Source: Varroa destructor (lineage: Eukaryota > Arthropoda > Arachnida > Mesostigmata > Varroidae). From it: a DNA stretch of 64,000 bases. The position numbers and the translations under genes were made by a program. How positions within the stretch are numbered: position 1 is the first letter of the stretch; each line of letters starts with the position of its first letter. Below, piece after piece: positions 9,946-23,080 of this stretch. The notes below the pieces were generated by a model that did not search any database, was not told where the DNA came from, and worked only from the letters and a program-made list of their open reading frames with translations. The stretch is from contig NW_019211454.1 of NCBI RefSeq assembly GCF_002443255.2, forward strand, positions 26,729,344-26,793,343, read 5' to 3'.

Positions 9946-12900
9946 TTACAGTCTACATCGGGTACTAGGTCGATCTCATGAACTGCATTCATTTAATAAA
10001 CGAATGGGAGTAATTACCGTGTATATATTAGGGAAGATGCTGTAAGAAGAATAACCTACTCATTAGACCTTAATGTAATAAAGGCCTTATACAGACTTTC
10101 AAGCTGTCGGAGCCTATTCCACAGTTTTCAAGACAAAACTGAAAATAGATAGCGTTTTTTTGATCCCTACTAAATAACTGAACTTCGATAGATCGACATC
10201 AGATATTTTTAGTATTGTTTTTTCCAGAGTTCTTATAGGTACGCTTATATGTAATAATTATAATTATTATTAACTATAATTTTTAGACTAGGTTTTTCTG
10301 AAGTTTAGCTCACTAGGTATTTCAAAATGAAGTTTTTAGTATCAATATGACGAAAATTGTCCCATTTTAACAGCAATTGCTTGCCATGTCGGCTTGCAAT
10401 AGAGGTCACTATAAGAGTAGGTGTGCTAAATTGGTACGGAAGGTTTCATACTGTTCCATTCACCGAGACCCGAGAAACTGCAGTACATAGGACCAGCGTC
10501 GTTCTCATAAAGCTCAGTATTTTAGGAAGAATCTAAAAATAACCGTTTTAATATTCGTATTGAAATTTTCTCAATTGTTTTTTTTTACAATAGCGAAATT
10601 TTAATACATTCAGACCAAACCACCCTGACATTTGTTGAGAAACGGCATTCATACGATGTTTTAATCCCTTCACTATGGGCACACAACGGGCATATTGTAG
10701 TGGGTTATAAAGTAACACTCGATAAGCAGTTCGTCAGTGAAAATTTACGTGACGTAGCCTCCTATACGTTTTGTTAATAGAAAATTTCAGCATAGATCGA
10801 TTATGATTTCATCCATATCGCAAAGTTTACGTTAGTGTTGTTTTCATTTAACGTTTTAAATCTACGTCAAAATGAACGCGTGCAGATAAACGCTACAAGG
10901 CCACGAGCCGCCTCGTCAGTGTCAAATGGAAATAATAGTTGTACTGATAAATCAATAGAGGATTTTTACTCGATAAAGTAGATATATTAGGAAATATTTT
11001 TCCTATTATGTAATACTTGAACATGTACCGATAGTGTGTGATGACGGTTTTTCCGCGAGCGAACCATATATTTAACGTGGAAATGCCTTTTCCGCCTAAT
11101 CAGTAGTTGGTGACGGTTGTGATGAATAGGAAGCAATGGAGCTGCACAGTAACGGGAAAAGGTGTAACACATTTCGGTCACATCTCACTACTAGAACTAC
11201 TTTCCAATTTTATATGTCCGTATAATGTTTGAAAAGTGTGATGAATTCCCGTGCTAATAAACCAGTGAACAGATGTACTCGTTTTTTCAGTCCTGTGTTT
11301 CATTGCTCTGTTCGTCCTATAACGTTATCAAAGGCTGACCGCAATAACGTCCCTGTGCTAAGGAAGAACTCCGGCGGACCGCGAATCTACTAAAACAAAT
11401 TTAGTGTAGTGGAAGCCGGATATATCTGCAAGGTACAAGGTGATCCCACTTCATGGACGAATGCCTAAAGACAGTATCAAGTATAAAAGAGAAAGATATA
11501 TATCTGTATTAAGGCTGTCAAACTTTCGCAATGCGATTGTTTATCTGTTTGAGCTATGGGAAAAACATTTCTTTACAGTTAGATGTTATTAAACGATGCC
11601 TAAAGTTATTCGTTGAGATTAAGATTGATGAACGTTAGCTGCGAAACGCGCCGCACCGATTTGAAGCCGTTGTTGCGGAGCGAATTCTAGAATTTTGAAG
11701 CATCTTGCACACCTAACTATAACGTAGCCGTCTACGAGAAAGCCCACCTTACCAATGGAAAATTTTCCGAGTACATCAATACAAAAAAGTTACGTACGGG
11801 CATAGTAGTTCCCGTGCCAAGTATATTCGACAAGCAATTCAGGCTCAGATTTGAGCAATCTACATGTATGTTATCAATTTTCGAAAGGTTCAAACCTACG
11901 CTGAAATTACCCTACCATTGTAAAATGCTCTCAAGACTATTTGCATTACCTAGTATATTATAGGTGATCAAACGGGACTACATCGATGAGCAACTAGTAG
12001 AAATAATCAGCTTGTAGAATAGAGAATGTTCAGCAGTAATACGTAATCTTTTAATATGAGTTTATACATATTTTTGAAATCTAGTTTCTAAAACTAGGTT
12101 CGATGGCTTTTTCTTTATTATGTGAAATGATCGACCGTGGTAAATAACATAAACAAATCAACCATGGGCAAATCCTGTGAACGCATGTACATTTTATTCG
12201 AACTATTAGAAGATACAGACCCCTGCACCAAAAACACGGTATAGCTGTAGAAATCTCTTACACTTTTATCGAATTATAAAATAAACCGACGTTGAATAGA
12301 TGTTCTCGAATCATGTATTTATGTAAGGGGTTATAGAGAGCTAATGACTGTGGAATACACCTATCGTTAACGCTATTGCAATTATCTTCTACATCAATAG
12401 GAACAACATCAGGAAAGCAAAGTTAGCTTCAAGTTTTTGGGTCTATTTAGAAATGCACTGGGCTTTTGTGGGGTTTAGGTCGAGATCATTTAAAGAAATC
12501 ACAGGCATCAATCGAGAAATTTGTTTTACTCATAGATTATCGATCATCGTTCATTCCGTTTTCGGTAACCTTGAATTGCCATACTGAGCAGGGCCATTAA
12601 GAACGAGTATGAATTTCGCTAGGCATAGTTTCTCCAAGTTGGTTAACTATTAACTTCGTGGCAGAAGCTTATGTCAAATGATAAACATCTCCGATAAAGT
12701 TTTGCTTTATATTATTTGTGGCCCGCCGATTTATACAGCAAAAACATTATGTTTGCGTCGCGTGAGCAGGTAAGATCCAATGAAGAGGACTGTGATAGAC
12801 TCAGATGGAGCAGGGTCATGCTTCTGAATAAAATCGACTCGTTTGTGGTTTAGGATGCATATTGATTCCGCCAGCCCGGTAAATACCAGATGTACCAAAT

Positions 12901-15900
12901 GGTACTCATTCGAAACGGCCGAATGTGATCGATGTCAACCCAACAAGAGCTCATGCCTTTACCCTCTATGTGCATCAAGTTCTTTTTCTATCTAGTTACC
13001 CGAAATTTTCACTCTCCGATAACGGGCGGCTGTATACTGCGAGCGTACTTGAGATATTTTGTTGTGAACGTTACCGCTATTCCAGCCACAATTGAACATG
13101 CGAAACGTTTTGCTGGTACCACCAAGCCGGACATTGTTGACCCTTAAAGAACACGACCCATCACAGATGTTCCTAATGTGTCATAATACGCAATGATAAC
13201 GGGTCTGAATGGTTAGACATCTGCTTAAACGTCAGGCACGCATTAATCTTTGTCTAAGACGAGCAAAAAAATCCTAACCTATCCGATAGATAAGAAACAA
13301 TAGAGCGCATCCATCTGACGGCGGACAAACGACGAAGCCGATTTGGAACTGTATCACAATATGTGAAAAGCTTAGTTCGGTTCGTTCCAGAAGCCCATGT
13401 AACGGGTGCGTGTTTGAAAATGGCACGCCAATCGGTGAAGTACCCGTTAAAACTCACTTGCATCTAATGAACATTCCTTTGTGAACTTTAGAAGCTACAA
13501 AAAATTTATTTGCATCCAATCAAGCAATCCGAGAACAATGAGAAAAACTTGTCGAGAGTGGCCGACCATGTCCCAAGAGCGCCTTACAAACATAGATTTT
13601 TTCAGTAACAGAAGCAACATGACTACCGCCTACTGGGCAGCAATGGAAACGAACTTTCATGGGTAGTAGAATTAGCATCGAGTGACCTAGTCTCTTAACA
13701 GACAGAAAGTCGTCATTTTGTCACAGTAGCAGGAATAATTGTAATAAAAAGTGGTTTTACTTGTGTAGTAAATATGTAGTAAGGACACCCCAATATAGTT
13801 TCTAAGGATGCAATAAAATATTCGGATATGAACCCGTAGCTAGTGTATTTTAGTCATATGTTAACCATAACATAGTGCTAGGGTAATTCTAGCTATGTCA
13901 GTAATATGTCCCGGTATGTCCTACCACAATTATGTCCAGTTAATATGCACATCAATTTTCGCAACCAGCAATACCATTTTAACAAACATGAGATGAGGAC
14001 CCAATGACCTTCAGGCCATTCTGAATTATATATATATAATAACACTAATATACATATTTAGAAAATATTCCAAATGTCTGTCTCAATCATTACAGCTCAT
14101 TCTAACTATTTCATCGTGCAGTATAATTAAAACAGTAACTAGAAAGCCTCGATCACCATTTTGCTATTAACTTGTTTAGGGTTCAAATATTAGCCTTTGA
14201 CGACCCGCATTTTGAGCACTAACTTTCAACTTTACAGAATCGTTGCTATGTCTAGGTAAGTTTTAACAAAAACACGATTATCATATTAGGTGGCCCGCGT
14301 GATTCGCGGACCTGCATGCCCCAACATCGAGCTTAAATAGCAAATATATTAAGCTGGCAAGTATAATAAGCTGGTTTCACCTGTAGCCTCGTACCTACCG
14401 ATTAGGGTAAAGAGAAAAATTTTATCGCTTAAAAAAAACTGGCTTTATTTACCGCATCGATGCCGCTACCTAGCTAAAGCTCGACTTGACAGTGCCATGA
14501 TGGCGGTAACAATGGCTAAAGTAGAGGACAATTGCCGTACATATGAATTTGTAAGTTAAAAACGACACGAGGCAGCTATATTTTCTACACTGTATTTAAC
14601 GGAGTTTTCGATAGCTTGGCATTTTATATTTTTCTCATCAAAAACGCTAATTTTACTAGAGTTTTATGCTGTACATATGTATGCTACGGTTCGTATTTAT
14701 GATCGCACCTAGTTAACAATTGCGCGAACGAGACCATTCGTTTGGTGGGTGTTTCCGCAACGGGGTAACTATAACACATATGTCCATATCGTCATACTTT
14801 TGCAGTCTGCGAGATTTTTCTCTGTCATCACATGGATGCTTGTTGCAGGCAACGAAAATTTAAAGTTTCCCCCGTGAAATTAGTTGCGACAGATTTTATG
14901 TTTAGCAAAGAAAAATTGTCATAATGGATCTTGATTGACTTTGAGTATGCGAAAATAGCTCGCCGATACTAAACATCTACTTGGCAGTAAATGTTTATAT
15001 TTAGTAAGTAAAATGTTTTAACCCGAACAGATATCCATTCTTCTCACTGGAGGGGTCACCATATTTAGTAAGTAGCCTAACGTCACATTTCGAAGGAGAA
15101 TGAACAGTGTTTCGCGCGATCCGCTTCCACGATTTCCGTAAGCCTTACATAACCCATCACTGCTTTATTAGGAAATGCTTGAGACCCAGAGGTATCAACG
15201 CTAATTCGTTTCTCCAGCTAGCTTTTTTGAGAGAAGCTCTTATAGTAAAATGTGACATTTGGGCATATAAGTGACGAAAAAAAAACGTATCATCCAAAGT
15301 CACAGTCGTGCTTGTATTGCGCCAGTCAGTACTTCGAACGAGCTCCCTACACGATATGTATCAGCAGCTAAAATCGTCTTTTTCGGCTTCTGTGAGTGTC
15401 AGATACTTGAAACAGTTTAGTTTCATAAAAAGTAATCATTCTCACCATTTTCTTCTAGAAGCATTTATAAACCGGGCTGGCTAGTCGCTTTCAGAGATTT
15501 CATCTGAAATCAGGCTGGAAAGTTGTGTAGGACATGAGTAGCAGCGCGTATTTGACGATTCAGCCTATTTTTTTTTCTAATTGTAATGTATATTATGATA
15601 GTATATATGATGTGTTTTACTTTACTTTAAATCTGTGTTTTTTTTTTGACAATACACCTAGCTTTAGTTTATGCATGTATTGCTTTCATGGCTCACAATT
15701 TTCGGTAGCCAAAATTATTTTTTTCGAAATTGCATGGTTTGCTTGAGGACTATGTACTTGTAGAGAAGCGAAAAATTAATCTAAAATTCGTCTCGCTCGA
15801 TCGTCAGACAATAATCAAGACGAATTACCTGCCCGCCACCGTTAATCGGCCTTAGATACGTGAGAATATGTTGATCGCCCCCAACTTATACTTGTGAACG

Positions 15901-16186
15901 TACACAATTTTCGCAATTGTGTATAAAAGTTATCTTGTTTTAGGGCCTGGGTTCATTAGACAAGCGACCAATATGTCTGAAGCTGATGCAGCTGTAGCTG
16001 TTATGAAAATACTTTAATTAAAAAAAAAAAATTTGCTTGCCTTTGTTATACAATTAGAACAGAAAAGCCGGCCGGGCGGCTGGCTGGCTGGCTGGCTTTC
16101 AATGATATAGACAAACCACAAGTGATAATATTGATAAAGCAAGTTTTTTCATAACCGGGAAATAGGCTTTTTCCCATTGACCGAAA
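9946..16186. other. Long gene-poor stretch
   Basis: No gene supported over about 6 kb. The 12.8-13.7 kb part is less AT-rich and has several 60-70 codon frames on both strands with no recognisable motif; it may be another decayed element. The rest is AT-rich with short TA runs. Confidence 0.4.
16076..16097 (+). repeat. (GGCT)n microsatellite
   Basis: About five perfect GGCT units, preceded by a GC-rich CCGGCCGGG word. Confidence 0.85.
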
Positions 16187-16245
16187 TGATCTAGTTCTTG
16201 TGATCATTGGACGACTTCGGGAGTAGATGTTCGAATCTGTGGGTG
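16187..16245 (+). repeat. tRNA-derived SINE relic
   Basis: GATCTAGTTCTTGTGATCA resembles a decayed TAGCTCAGTGGTCA A-box region. GATGTTCGAATCTG (16226) is a close B-box match about 35 nt on. No folded acceptor stem is visible. Confidence 0.45.
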
Positions 16246-16784
16246 ATACAACTTTCTTTTACAAATCTAGTATCTTACTATATCTTCGATATGTTTCAGT
16301 TTGCTGGGAAGAATTGCTACTAGCATATATGGCAGCTAGTTATGAGCATATCGTACCTCAAACAATGCTAGTCTGTAAATGCATTGCTTTCCAAGCGCGC
16401 ATTACCCATGTCAGGAACAAGTACCGAACGCTGTGAGGAAATTCAACAAGGCATCGTTGGCACGCTATTGACACGTGTAGCTTTTGTTTAGTAGGAAAAG
16501 GACCATTCTAGTCGGGTGCTGAGTACATGCATGTATAGGAATTAGGTGAACCAGATCGAGGCACATTTACCATGCATAAATTTACCACTGGCCTCGGCAG
16601 ATAATCAAACGCGCATCGGGTTTTGACATCGAAGCTTATTGTTTGATATGACTCTGTCGAACGCTCCATTACAGGATACCATTGCGCTTTCTGCCTGTCG
16701 GTATATTTGATGCTGATCCTAAGCTTGTGCAATGATGATGGTTAGTACATGGCGTGTACTACTGTGCCTGCCAAAATAGAGAAA

Positions 16785-16800
16785 GAGAGAGAGAGAGAGA
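16785..16800 (+). repeat. (GA)n microsatellite
   Basis: Eight GA units at the left edge of a GC-richer segment. Confidence 0.85.
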
Positions 16801-17039
16801 CGGGGTGAGGGACAAGAGGCACTATATTTATACGTGCGAGAGCCGCCATCAACAGCAACAGCAAACAAGCAGCTCGTTGTTACCCATTTTTGCCAACACA
16901 TCTATAGTGAACATGGGTCTAGTGAACATGTTGCTGTATGTCCAGATTTTCTTAAGGCCTTAGGTCTCTGCGTCCTTTCGCGTATGTATGTTCGACTGTG
17001 ATTTGACTACAAGTAATGTCGACGGTTGTTTTACTCTCG

Positions 17040-17840
17040 AGGTCCGCTAGTGGTGGCTGTGATGTAGATTACATACTGGGCTGGGGCTCATGGAGAGGGC
17101 TTTGAGCGAGAGCGAGGGTGAGAACAAGTCGGGCGTGGGCTAGAGCCACGCATTGTAATGCCGGCCTCTAAGAGCAAACGGGCCGCAGTGCCATCACGAA
17201 ACAACAAACGAACTCAGGCACCACTGCTGCAGTTCATCTGTAAAGCCTAAGCCCGTGTGGTACTAGATACCCGATTATATTGTCGTGTTTATGGTGATCG
17301 TGGTCGTGCTGGTGTTTTTGGTGCCAGCTCTGCTACTACCGTCGGTGCAGCAACTGCCACTGCAACAGCCATCTCGTTAGAACCGAAGAGAGATAAGTGC
17401 AGTAACATCGTCTTCAAAGTGGTCCGAAAACGGCCTAGCGAGCGAACGCACGCGTCAATAAGAAACGCATTGCTTCTGCCGGCCGCACCAATTTTCAGTA
17501 GTAGTTACACCTGCATCAGCATATTCGAGCGGGTAAGGTTTAGGTGATGAGTTGGACTGTGTCATAGCGGCGGGAAAAGTTGTGAGTCCGAAGTGACGAC
17601 GCAGTTCGCAAATATAAATGACGGAAGATTGCTGCAGAAAAAATTCTGTCTGGGTGACGTGTTTGAAGGGGCCCGCGTGTTTCCTGTCGTTGTTCTAAGG
17701 CAGTACTGGGGTAACGCGTTAGAGCTGCCAAAGTGCGTGCGGCAAGTGAACAGGGCTCGGCAAGTGACGACGTCTGCGTCCCTAAAAGGTCTTAAACGAC
17801 GACAGATTCGCACGCATTACGATACCTTCTGAGGGTCGTA
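17040..17840. promoter_or_regulatory. GC/CpG-rich island, possible promoter or leader region
   Basis: A segment clearly richer in GC and CpG than its surroundings. It holds overlapping open frames on both strands because of its composition, and none has a recognisable domain. With the similar segment at 18880-19440 it may be promoter or 5'-untranslated DNA of the gene that starts at 19378. Function not demonstrated. Confidence 0.3.
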
Positions 17841-18870
17841 TTGCGGTATAAATAGTATCATTTTTGCTAACCGATGCGCTACCACGTTTTAACATGGCGT
17901 GAATAAAATACGTTTAGAAGACAAAAAGCAAATATACATTGGATGACTAATGTGTGTAGAAATGTCTGCTAATCTCTTGTAGGAAGGGCAAATTTGAAGC
18001 GGATTGAATAACAAGTGATTTTTTGGTGAGGAAAAGGTGAAAGTTAGATAGAGCCAATAGCGCGAAGGTCGGCAGTACATTAGTAACCACCGTGGGTTCA
18101 GAAATGTATCATCTAACTGTGTCACGGGAAAAAGCCTGAATACGTGGACTCCCTAGCCATTGCGTGCGAATTAATTATGTAACATAATTTTATCGTTATT
18201 ACTATATTAAGCACCGTTGCTGTAACAAAGCCAGTCAAGCAGGAGCCAGTGTGAGTAGCATTTCGAAGAAGTTTCTGAAGTGAGCTATTTTTCTGCTGTG
18301 TCTTAATTTGCGTTTGGCAGTAATTGAGTGACGCCCGATGCCCTATGGTGTAGCCCTCCAGGATTATTTGTGCGTGTAAACCCGACGTACTTTCGTTCCG
18401 AGTCGTGGACTTACCGGTCACTAGAACACATAAATGGATTTGTCAAACGCCTTTGATTCTCTCGTTTTTTGTACTTGATGATTTTTTAGTGCCGACAAAA
18501 TACCTCCTTGAAACAAATTCTTATTGCTTGAGCAGATCTCCCTTATTCGTAGCATCAGCTGCAACAACGATTCCGGGGGGTGCGATTTGTGTGCGCAGTG
18601 TTGAGTGCATATACACCACATTATCCTTAGGAGTAGTAGTAACCAGCGTAGAGGAGTACCGAGCGTCAAAATTCGATCGTTGACCAATTGCACAAAAGTA
18701 AGTTAGCCGATGGATCCAAAAATCAGATAGTAAATGAGAAAAGAGTTCCAACTCTTTCCGTCAGCGTTTACGTGTAAGCAGCATCAAGTATCACAAATAC
18801 CTCATTATAGATAACATCCTATTATACGGCCAATAAGGTGCAAAGTGCGACTGATTAAATCAGTATCGGA

Positions 18871-19377
18871 CAGAGCTGGGTGAGGATTGCTCTGTCAGGA
18901 AGACACGCCGGTGTTTCGCCGGTGTGCCGCTTGGAGCGCTGTAGTGGTGGTGGTAAAGCTGGTTGGTACAGCGGTAGGTGCGGCAGCAGCAGTAGCAGGT
19001 GGGATACTGTGGGGCCCGCCGAGAACAGGGTGCACGGTCGCGGTCCAATCGCTATGCACCTTCGCGGCTCTTCCCTTGCGAGCTTTGAGAGCCGGCGGTC
19101 GAAACGCCAGCGCCGACTGCTGCTCCAACTACAGCGACGCAGTTGTTTCCATCACCTTGCGGCCAGCCACATCTACGGCGCTCAGTGGAAATCATCTTCT
19201 GTCACTGGCCGAAATCGTCTCTACCGAGCCCACTTCGATCTGCTCGCCATTGCGATTGGCCGCCATCACGTCTTCTTCTAGACTTTTGCAGGACGTGGCG
19301 ACTGCTCCGTAAAGACGGAACAGGATCTCGTGCCGTGGCACTTCTTGCCGGCTGACGACCGAGCCGAGACTATTCCA
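18871..19377 (+). promoter_or_regulatory. GC-rich leader (probable 5' UTR) upstream of the LAPTM4-like start
   Basis: A GC-rich block directly upstream of the ATG at 19378. The 133- and 141-codon frames here are compositional, overlap each other and end before or out of frame with the coding start. There is no clear TATA box. Confidence 0.4.
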
Positions 19378-19443
19378 ATGCACAAATGTTGTTTCTGCTG
19401 CTCCACGCGAACGGGCTCCCTCGCCATCGCAGTCGGCAACGTC
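19378..19443 (+). CDS. First coding exon of a LAPTM4-like tetraspanning membrane protein (partial)
   Basis: Twenty-two codons beginning MHKCCFCCSTRTG and ending exactly at a GTAAGT donor (19444-19449), phase 0. The pattern CCxCC-x-x-RTG followed by a small/apolar run is how the N terminus of LAPTM4 and related arthropod small membrane proteins starts: a cysteine cluster, then RTG at the mouth of the first membrane span. In LAPTM4 these proteins sit in late endosomes and lysosomes. That identity is inferred from 22 residues only. The ATG follows a GC-rich leader, as expected for a first exon. I looked downstream for exons with further membrane spans and found none I could defend; the first intron may be long or the rest may lie beyond the window. 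Confidence 0.45.
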
Positions 19444-20358
19444 GTAAGTAATTAACCATGAATCTATTCATTCTGTTTCTGCGTACCTAGATGCCTCGTA
19501 CCATTTGTAGTATGCTGAATAGTTCTACTTGTTTCAATTTATGAGCTCATTCAACTAGTCTAATACCAGTGTACAAACGTATGAACGACATTATCACCGG
19601 AACACAACTCAATGAAAACTCGAAATTTCTCATCATATTAAGGGATTCCTTGATTCGAAAGAAAAATTAACAATCAAAAGTCGTTCGAGTTAATGTATTG
19701 GCTAGTAGATACACTGGAGTTATAAGCCGTTTTTATAGAAGCTGACGCGTACTACGCGGAAGGATACCGTCGCTAATATTGAGCTACTGATACCGTTAAC
19801 TCACTGCATTAACGATAGCTCCATAACGGCGTGACCTTATCCGATAGATGAATAGATTTATAGGGGTGTAGATTGTATATTGCTTCACCATGTAGAACAA
19901 TATGCCAAAGACGTTTACTAAAGAGAGAAAAATTTACGATTCCTTCTACTATAATAGCATTCGTTCAAACGAGCCGCCCAATTCATAATTAGTTTTTACG
20001 AAATTCCTATTCTTATTAGTATAGCAGGAGCAGCACAATATAATATCACACACGCAACTCTATAGTTATGCACGATTGACGAATATGCCATCTGTTACAC
20101 GTTACCCGAACCAAGTTTTGCCTACAACTTCTGCTCTGTATGAAAAATTTTCACCTATCTACAAGGCAGGGAATTTACACATCGCGAACGGATTCAAAAA
20201 ACAGAACAATCGTAATAATAACATTGATGATTGAAGTAAGTAAAAATGTCAGTTACACCTCCATGTGTATATTATACACCTATGTTGAGAGTGGCATCCA
20301 TTCGTGTGTTTATATGTGTGTATGCGTACATAAATACGTTGCTGTGACAAACATAGTG

Positions 20359-20363
<5 letters not shown>

Positions 20364-20400
<37 letters not shown>
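20364..20400 (+). repeat. (CT)n microsatellite
   Basis: About 18 uninterrupted CT units; the apparent SLSLSL protein frame is only its translation. Confidence 0.95.
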
Positions 20401-20403
<3 letters not shown>

Positions 20404-22271
20404 AATTGAACGTGTGCGGAATGCTAGTTATAAGGGGATCATGTAGTTATTATCTTTGGGAGAAAGCGTGTAAGCAAATGCGTAACAAGGCGCATTCGTA
20501 TCGAGTTGAGTGAAGACGCTGCGTAAGATAAGGCGGATGGGCGTTTCCTTCATCGTCACGCACGACGTTAAGAAACTATGCAGGGAAAAGAGGCAGGAGG
20601 ATACGCAAAGGTTTGTTCCTCACCCTCGTACGTAATCCAACTGAGAGAAACTACCCACTTGGAAGACAGCCTCAGATAGTTGCCGTTGCTAGGGAGGCTA
20701 CGGGAAAAGCAGCGGTGCTCCCAATGGCGGGCCGTCTGAGGGCAAACCTGTTCTTTCTTTGCTGTCCTGGGGAAGCACCAACGAGAACTACTTTAGGAGC
20801 AGCAGTAGGTTCTGTTCCTATTTCTGCTGCCAAACGATGTAGTCTCGCGCACACGATGAACGTACTATCTATATAAGCGATTAGAAAGAGGTTGGGTACC
20901 ATTAGCTATAACATGGATTGTCGACTTGATCCGGCTCAAGTAGATTCCAGTTAAGCCCATAGAATGAATCGAGCCCAGCGAACCTGGTTACCTGGACCCT
21001 TGGATACTTTGAGATTCTGATCACTGCTCCGTCAGCAAACCGTTCACAGCTTCTAACGTCCGCAGTGGAATGATAGCAGTGCGAAACAGGATGTGGTTGG
21101 CTTCCCAAAGACTGTACCAATGTAGCGCACGGAAAAGTGATACGAACTAAAGGGCAAACGACACACGAACTCTTGAAAAATAGATGTAAAAGTGGCAAGC
21201 GCTTAAGCTACCTCGCACATTTTATGGCTGCGTTCCCCCATCTTAATTCAGATGGAATTCAGAATCCTTTTAATTAGGAACCCTACTGGGGGGTGTCTCT
21301 GATGTTGGATTGGCCCGACGCTAGCAAACTCTTCCAATACGCAAACAGAGCACAGCACGGATAAAACACTGATATGAATACGAAATTGCAGCACCCAACT
21401 CATGGTCGATGGGACTTATTATGTACTATTTAGAACTAACGCACCATCACGTGATACGACTCAGAGTTAATGTATGCAGCCGCCTTGAAACTGGCAAGAT
21501 TTAGAATGGTACAACGATTTGCAAATAGAGGGAGAATGGCTTCAAAGATGAGATAATTCAGATAGAGAAGTGGATACATCTTGTGCCGGTGGGTGCAGTC
21601 TGCAGATGATAAAGATAAATGAGGATAGTGGGCAAAAGGAAATCTCTAATAACAAAAAAGTGTTTTTCGTTTCACCCAATCTTTCGAGCAGCTTCATTCA
21701 CTTCATCATTCTGTTCAATCCGGTGTCGTGACACTACTAAGTGACCACGCTTACTCATACGAAGATGGACGGTATACTATGCGTCCGAAGGTAAACGACA
21801 TGACATATCAAAAATGCTGCCTACAGTTTTTCCCCATATGCATATCATTATATTGGAGTGTTACGTGTTGACTATATGCGCTACGCCTGCTGGATCTAGT
21901 ATGCTATTGGACGTACTTCGGAAGGTTTGATCATTGTACTGTCAGTATGTTGAAGACCGTGCGACGCAAGGTGCACGCCGACACGAAGCTACTCTTTGGC
22001 CTTAATGTTAAGCACTGGCTTTAGCTGAAAAACTTCCTTACTGGATTGTAAAATAGCACGTGGCTGGCCACTAATCATTATTTTATTTCAGAATTATGGA
22101 CAAATATATTAAAAGCTTTCATATATTTAGTGTGTATATCTTATTTGTTTATGTGTCATCTATTGTTAATGGAAAACGAAAGGTCCATGTGTCACATTTC
22201 ACCTGAAAAAAGGTCACCCTTCGATCACTAGAGGGAAGTAACAGTGAGGTTTAATTCAAATGTTAGAGTAT

Positions 22272-22309
22272 ACTGTGCTTACTGTCATAAAAATGACAGT
22301 AAGCACAGT
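22272..22309. repeat. Perfect 17-bp inverted repeat with 4-nt loop
   Basis: The left arm at 22272-22288 (ACTGTGCTTACTGTCAT) is exactly complementary to the right arm at 22293-22309, with AAAA between. No T run follows and it is not next to a recognised gene. Confidence 0.95.
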
Positions 22310-22639
22310 GTAAGCTTTTAGTGATCAGGTTGATGTTGCCTTTTGCGTAGAACGGCCATATTTTCACATTTCTAGTCTGTATAGTAAATGTATTGGTCAT
22401 CGTAACACTTAAACGGATCGTGCAAATCTACCTACGGCCGTCTGATTTCGTTCCCGCTACGAAAATGCCGAAAGAGACACAGGGACCAATCCGCCACTCA
22501 AGGCAAGTATTAATATTCCCGATATCTTGAGGAATAATGACGTAGTAACGTGAAAGAAAACTGGATGAAGTCAGGTCCCGGTACGTGTGTTAATGACCTG
22601 TTTACCGTCTCGAAATCCGTCTATTTTTGTTCCAAGGAC

Positions 22640-23080
22640 CTTCCGTAAGGGTCGCTTTTCTGTTTGCACGTACCATTCTTATCAGGCACCATGTTTAAAT
22701 GCAACACCATTTATAACTTCCCCGTTGACATCGAACTTGGTAAGGATTCATTGAATTTCGGCATTATTTGTGTGTAGGCTGTTGTTTTGTCACAGCATTG
22801 TCTGGAAGTGTTCTATTTTATTGAAATGTGGAATCTTAAAAGGCCTAGTAAGAATCGGAGCGTTCGAATTAGTCACGAGCTCTAGGTGGTCGCCAGTGGA
22901 ACTATGTAGACAACAATAGCAGCGTAACCTGCTGTCCGTGTACTTAATGAGCCCAGAAAATCAACCCCCGTTGCACTAACGGAAAGCGTTGCGTTTAGCT
23001 TGAGGTTTGGTATAGTAGTGACTGGTTTAGTCATCGGTTTTTCGGAATATATTTTGAGCATACTACAACATATCACCTCC
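22640..23080 (-). pseudogene. Degenerate BEL/Pao-type integrase fragment
   Basis: The minus strand contains, in order, KIYSEKPMTKPV (linker after the zinc-binding domain), ATGVDFLGSLSTRT (22970 region, matching the TGVDFxGPL start of the BEL/Pao integrase core), an alternating hydrophobic strand, and HLELVT (about 22888), the next core block. The last two blocks are in different frames, so at least one frameshift separates them, and stops follow. The first core Asp is kept. The region of the second Asp (SDNA-like) is degraded. No long terminal repeats, protease or reverse transcriptase were found nearby, so only a piece of the element survives here. Confidence 0.7.

Larger units (their letters stand above)
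19444..22639. other. Presumed intron of the LAPTM4-like gene
   Basis: Follows the donor at 19444. Contains a long (CT)n run, a GC-rich patch at 20480-20880 with compositional open frames only, and the perfect hairpin at 22272-22309. No second exon identified. Confidence 0.35.

Noticed and set aside
18880..19355. Overlapping 133- and 141-codon frames
   Set aside because: Products of GC-rich composition in a probable leader; they overlap in different frames and lack motifs.
20140..20409. 89-codon frame ending SLSLSL
   Set aside because: It runs through the (CT)n microsatellite; the rest has no motif.
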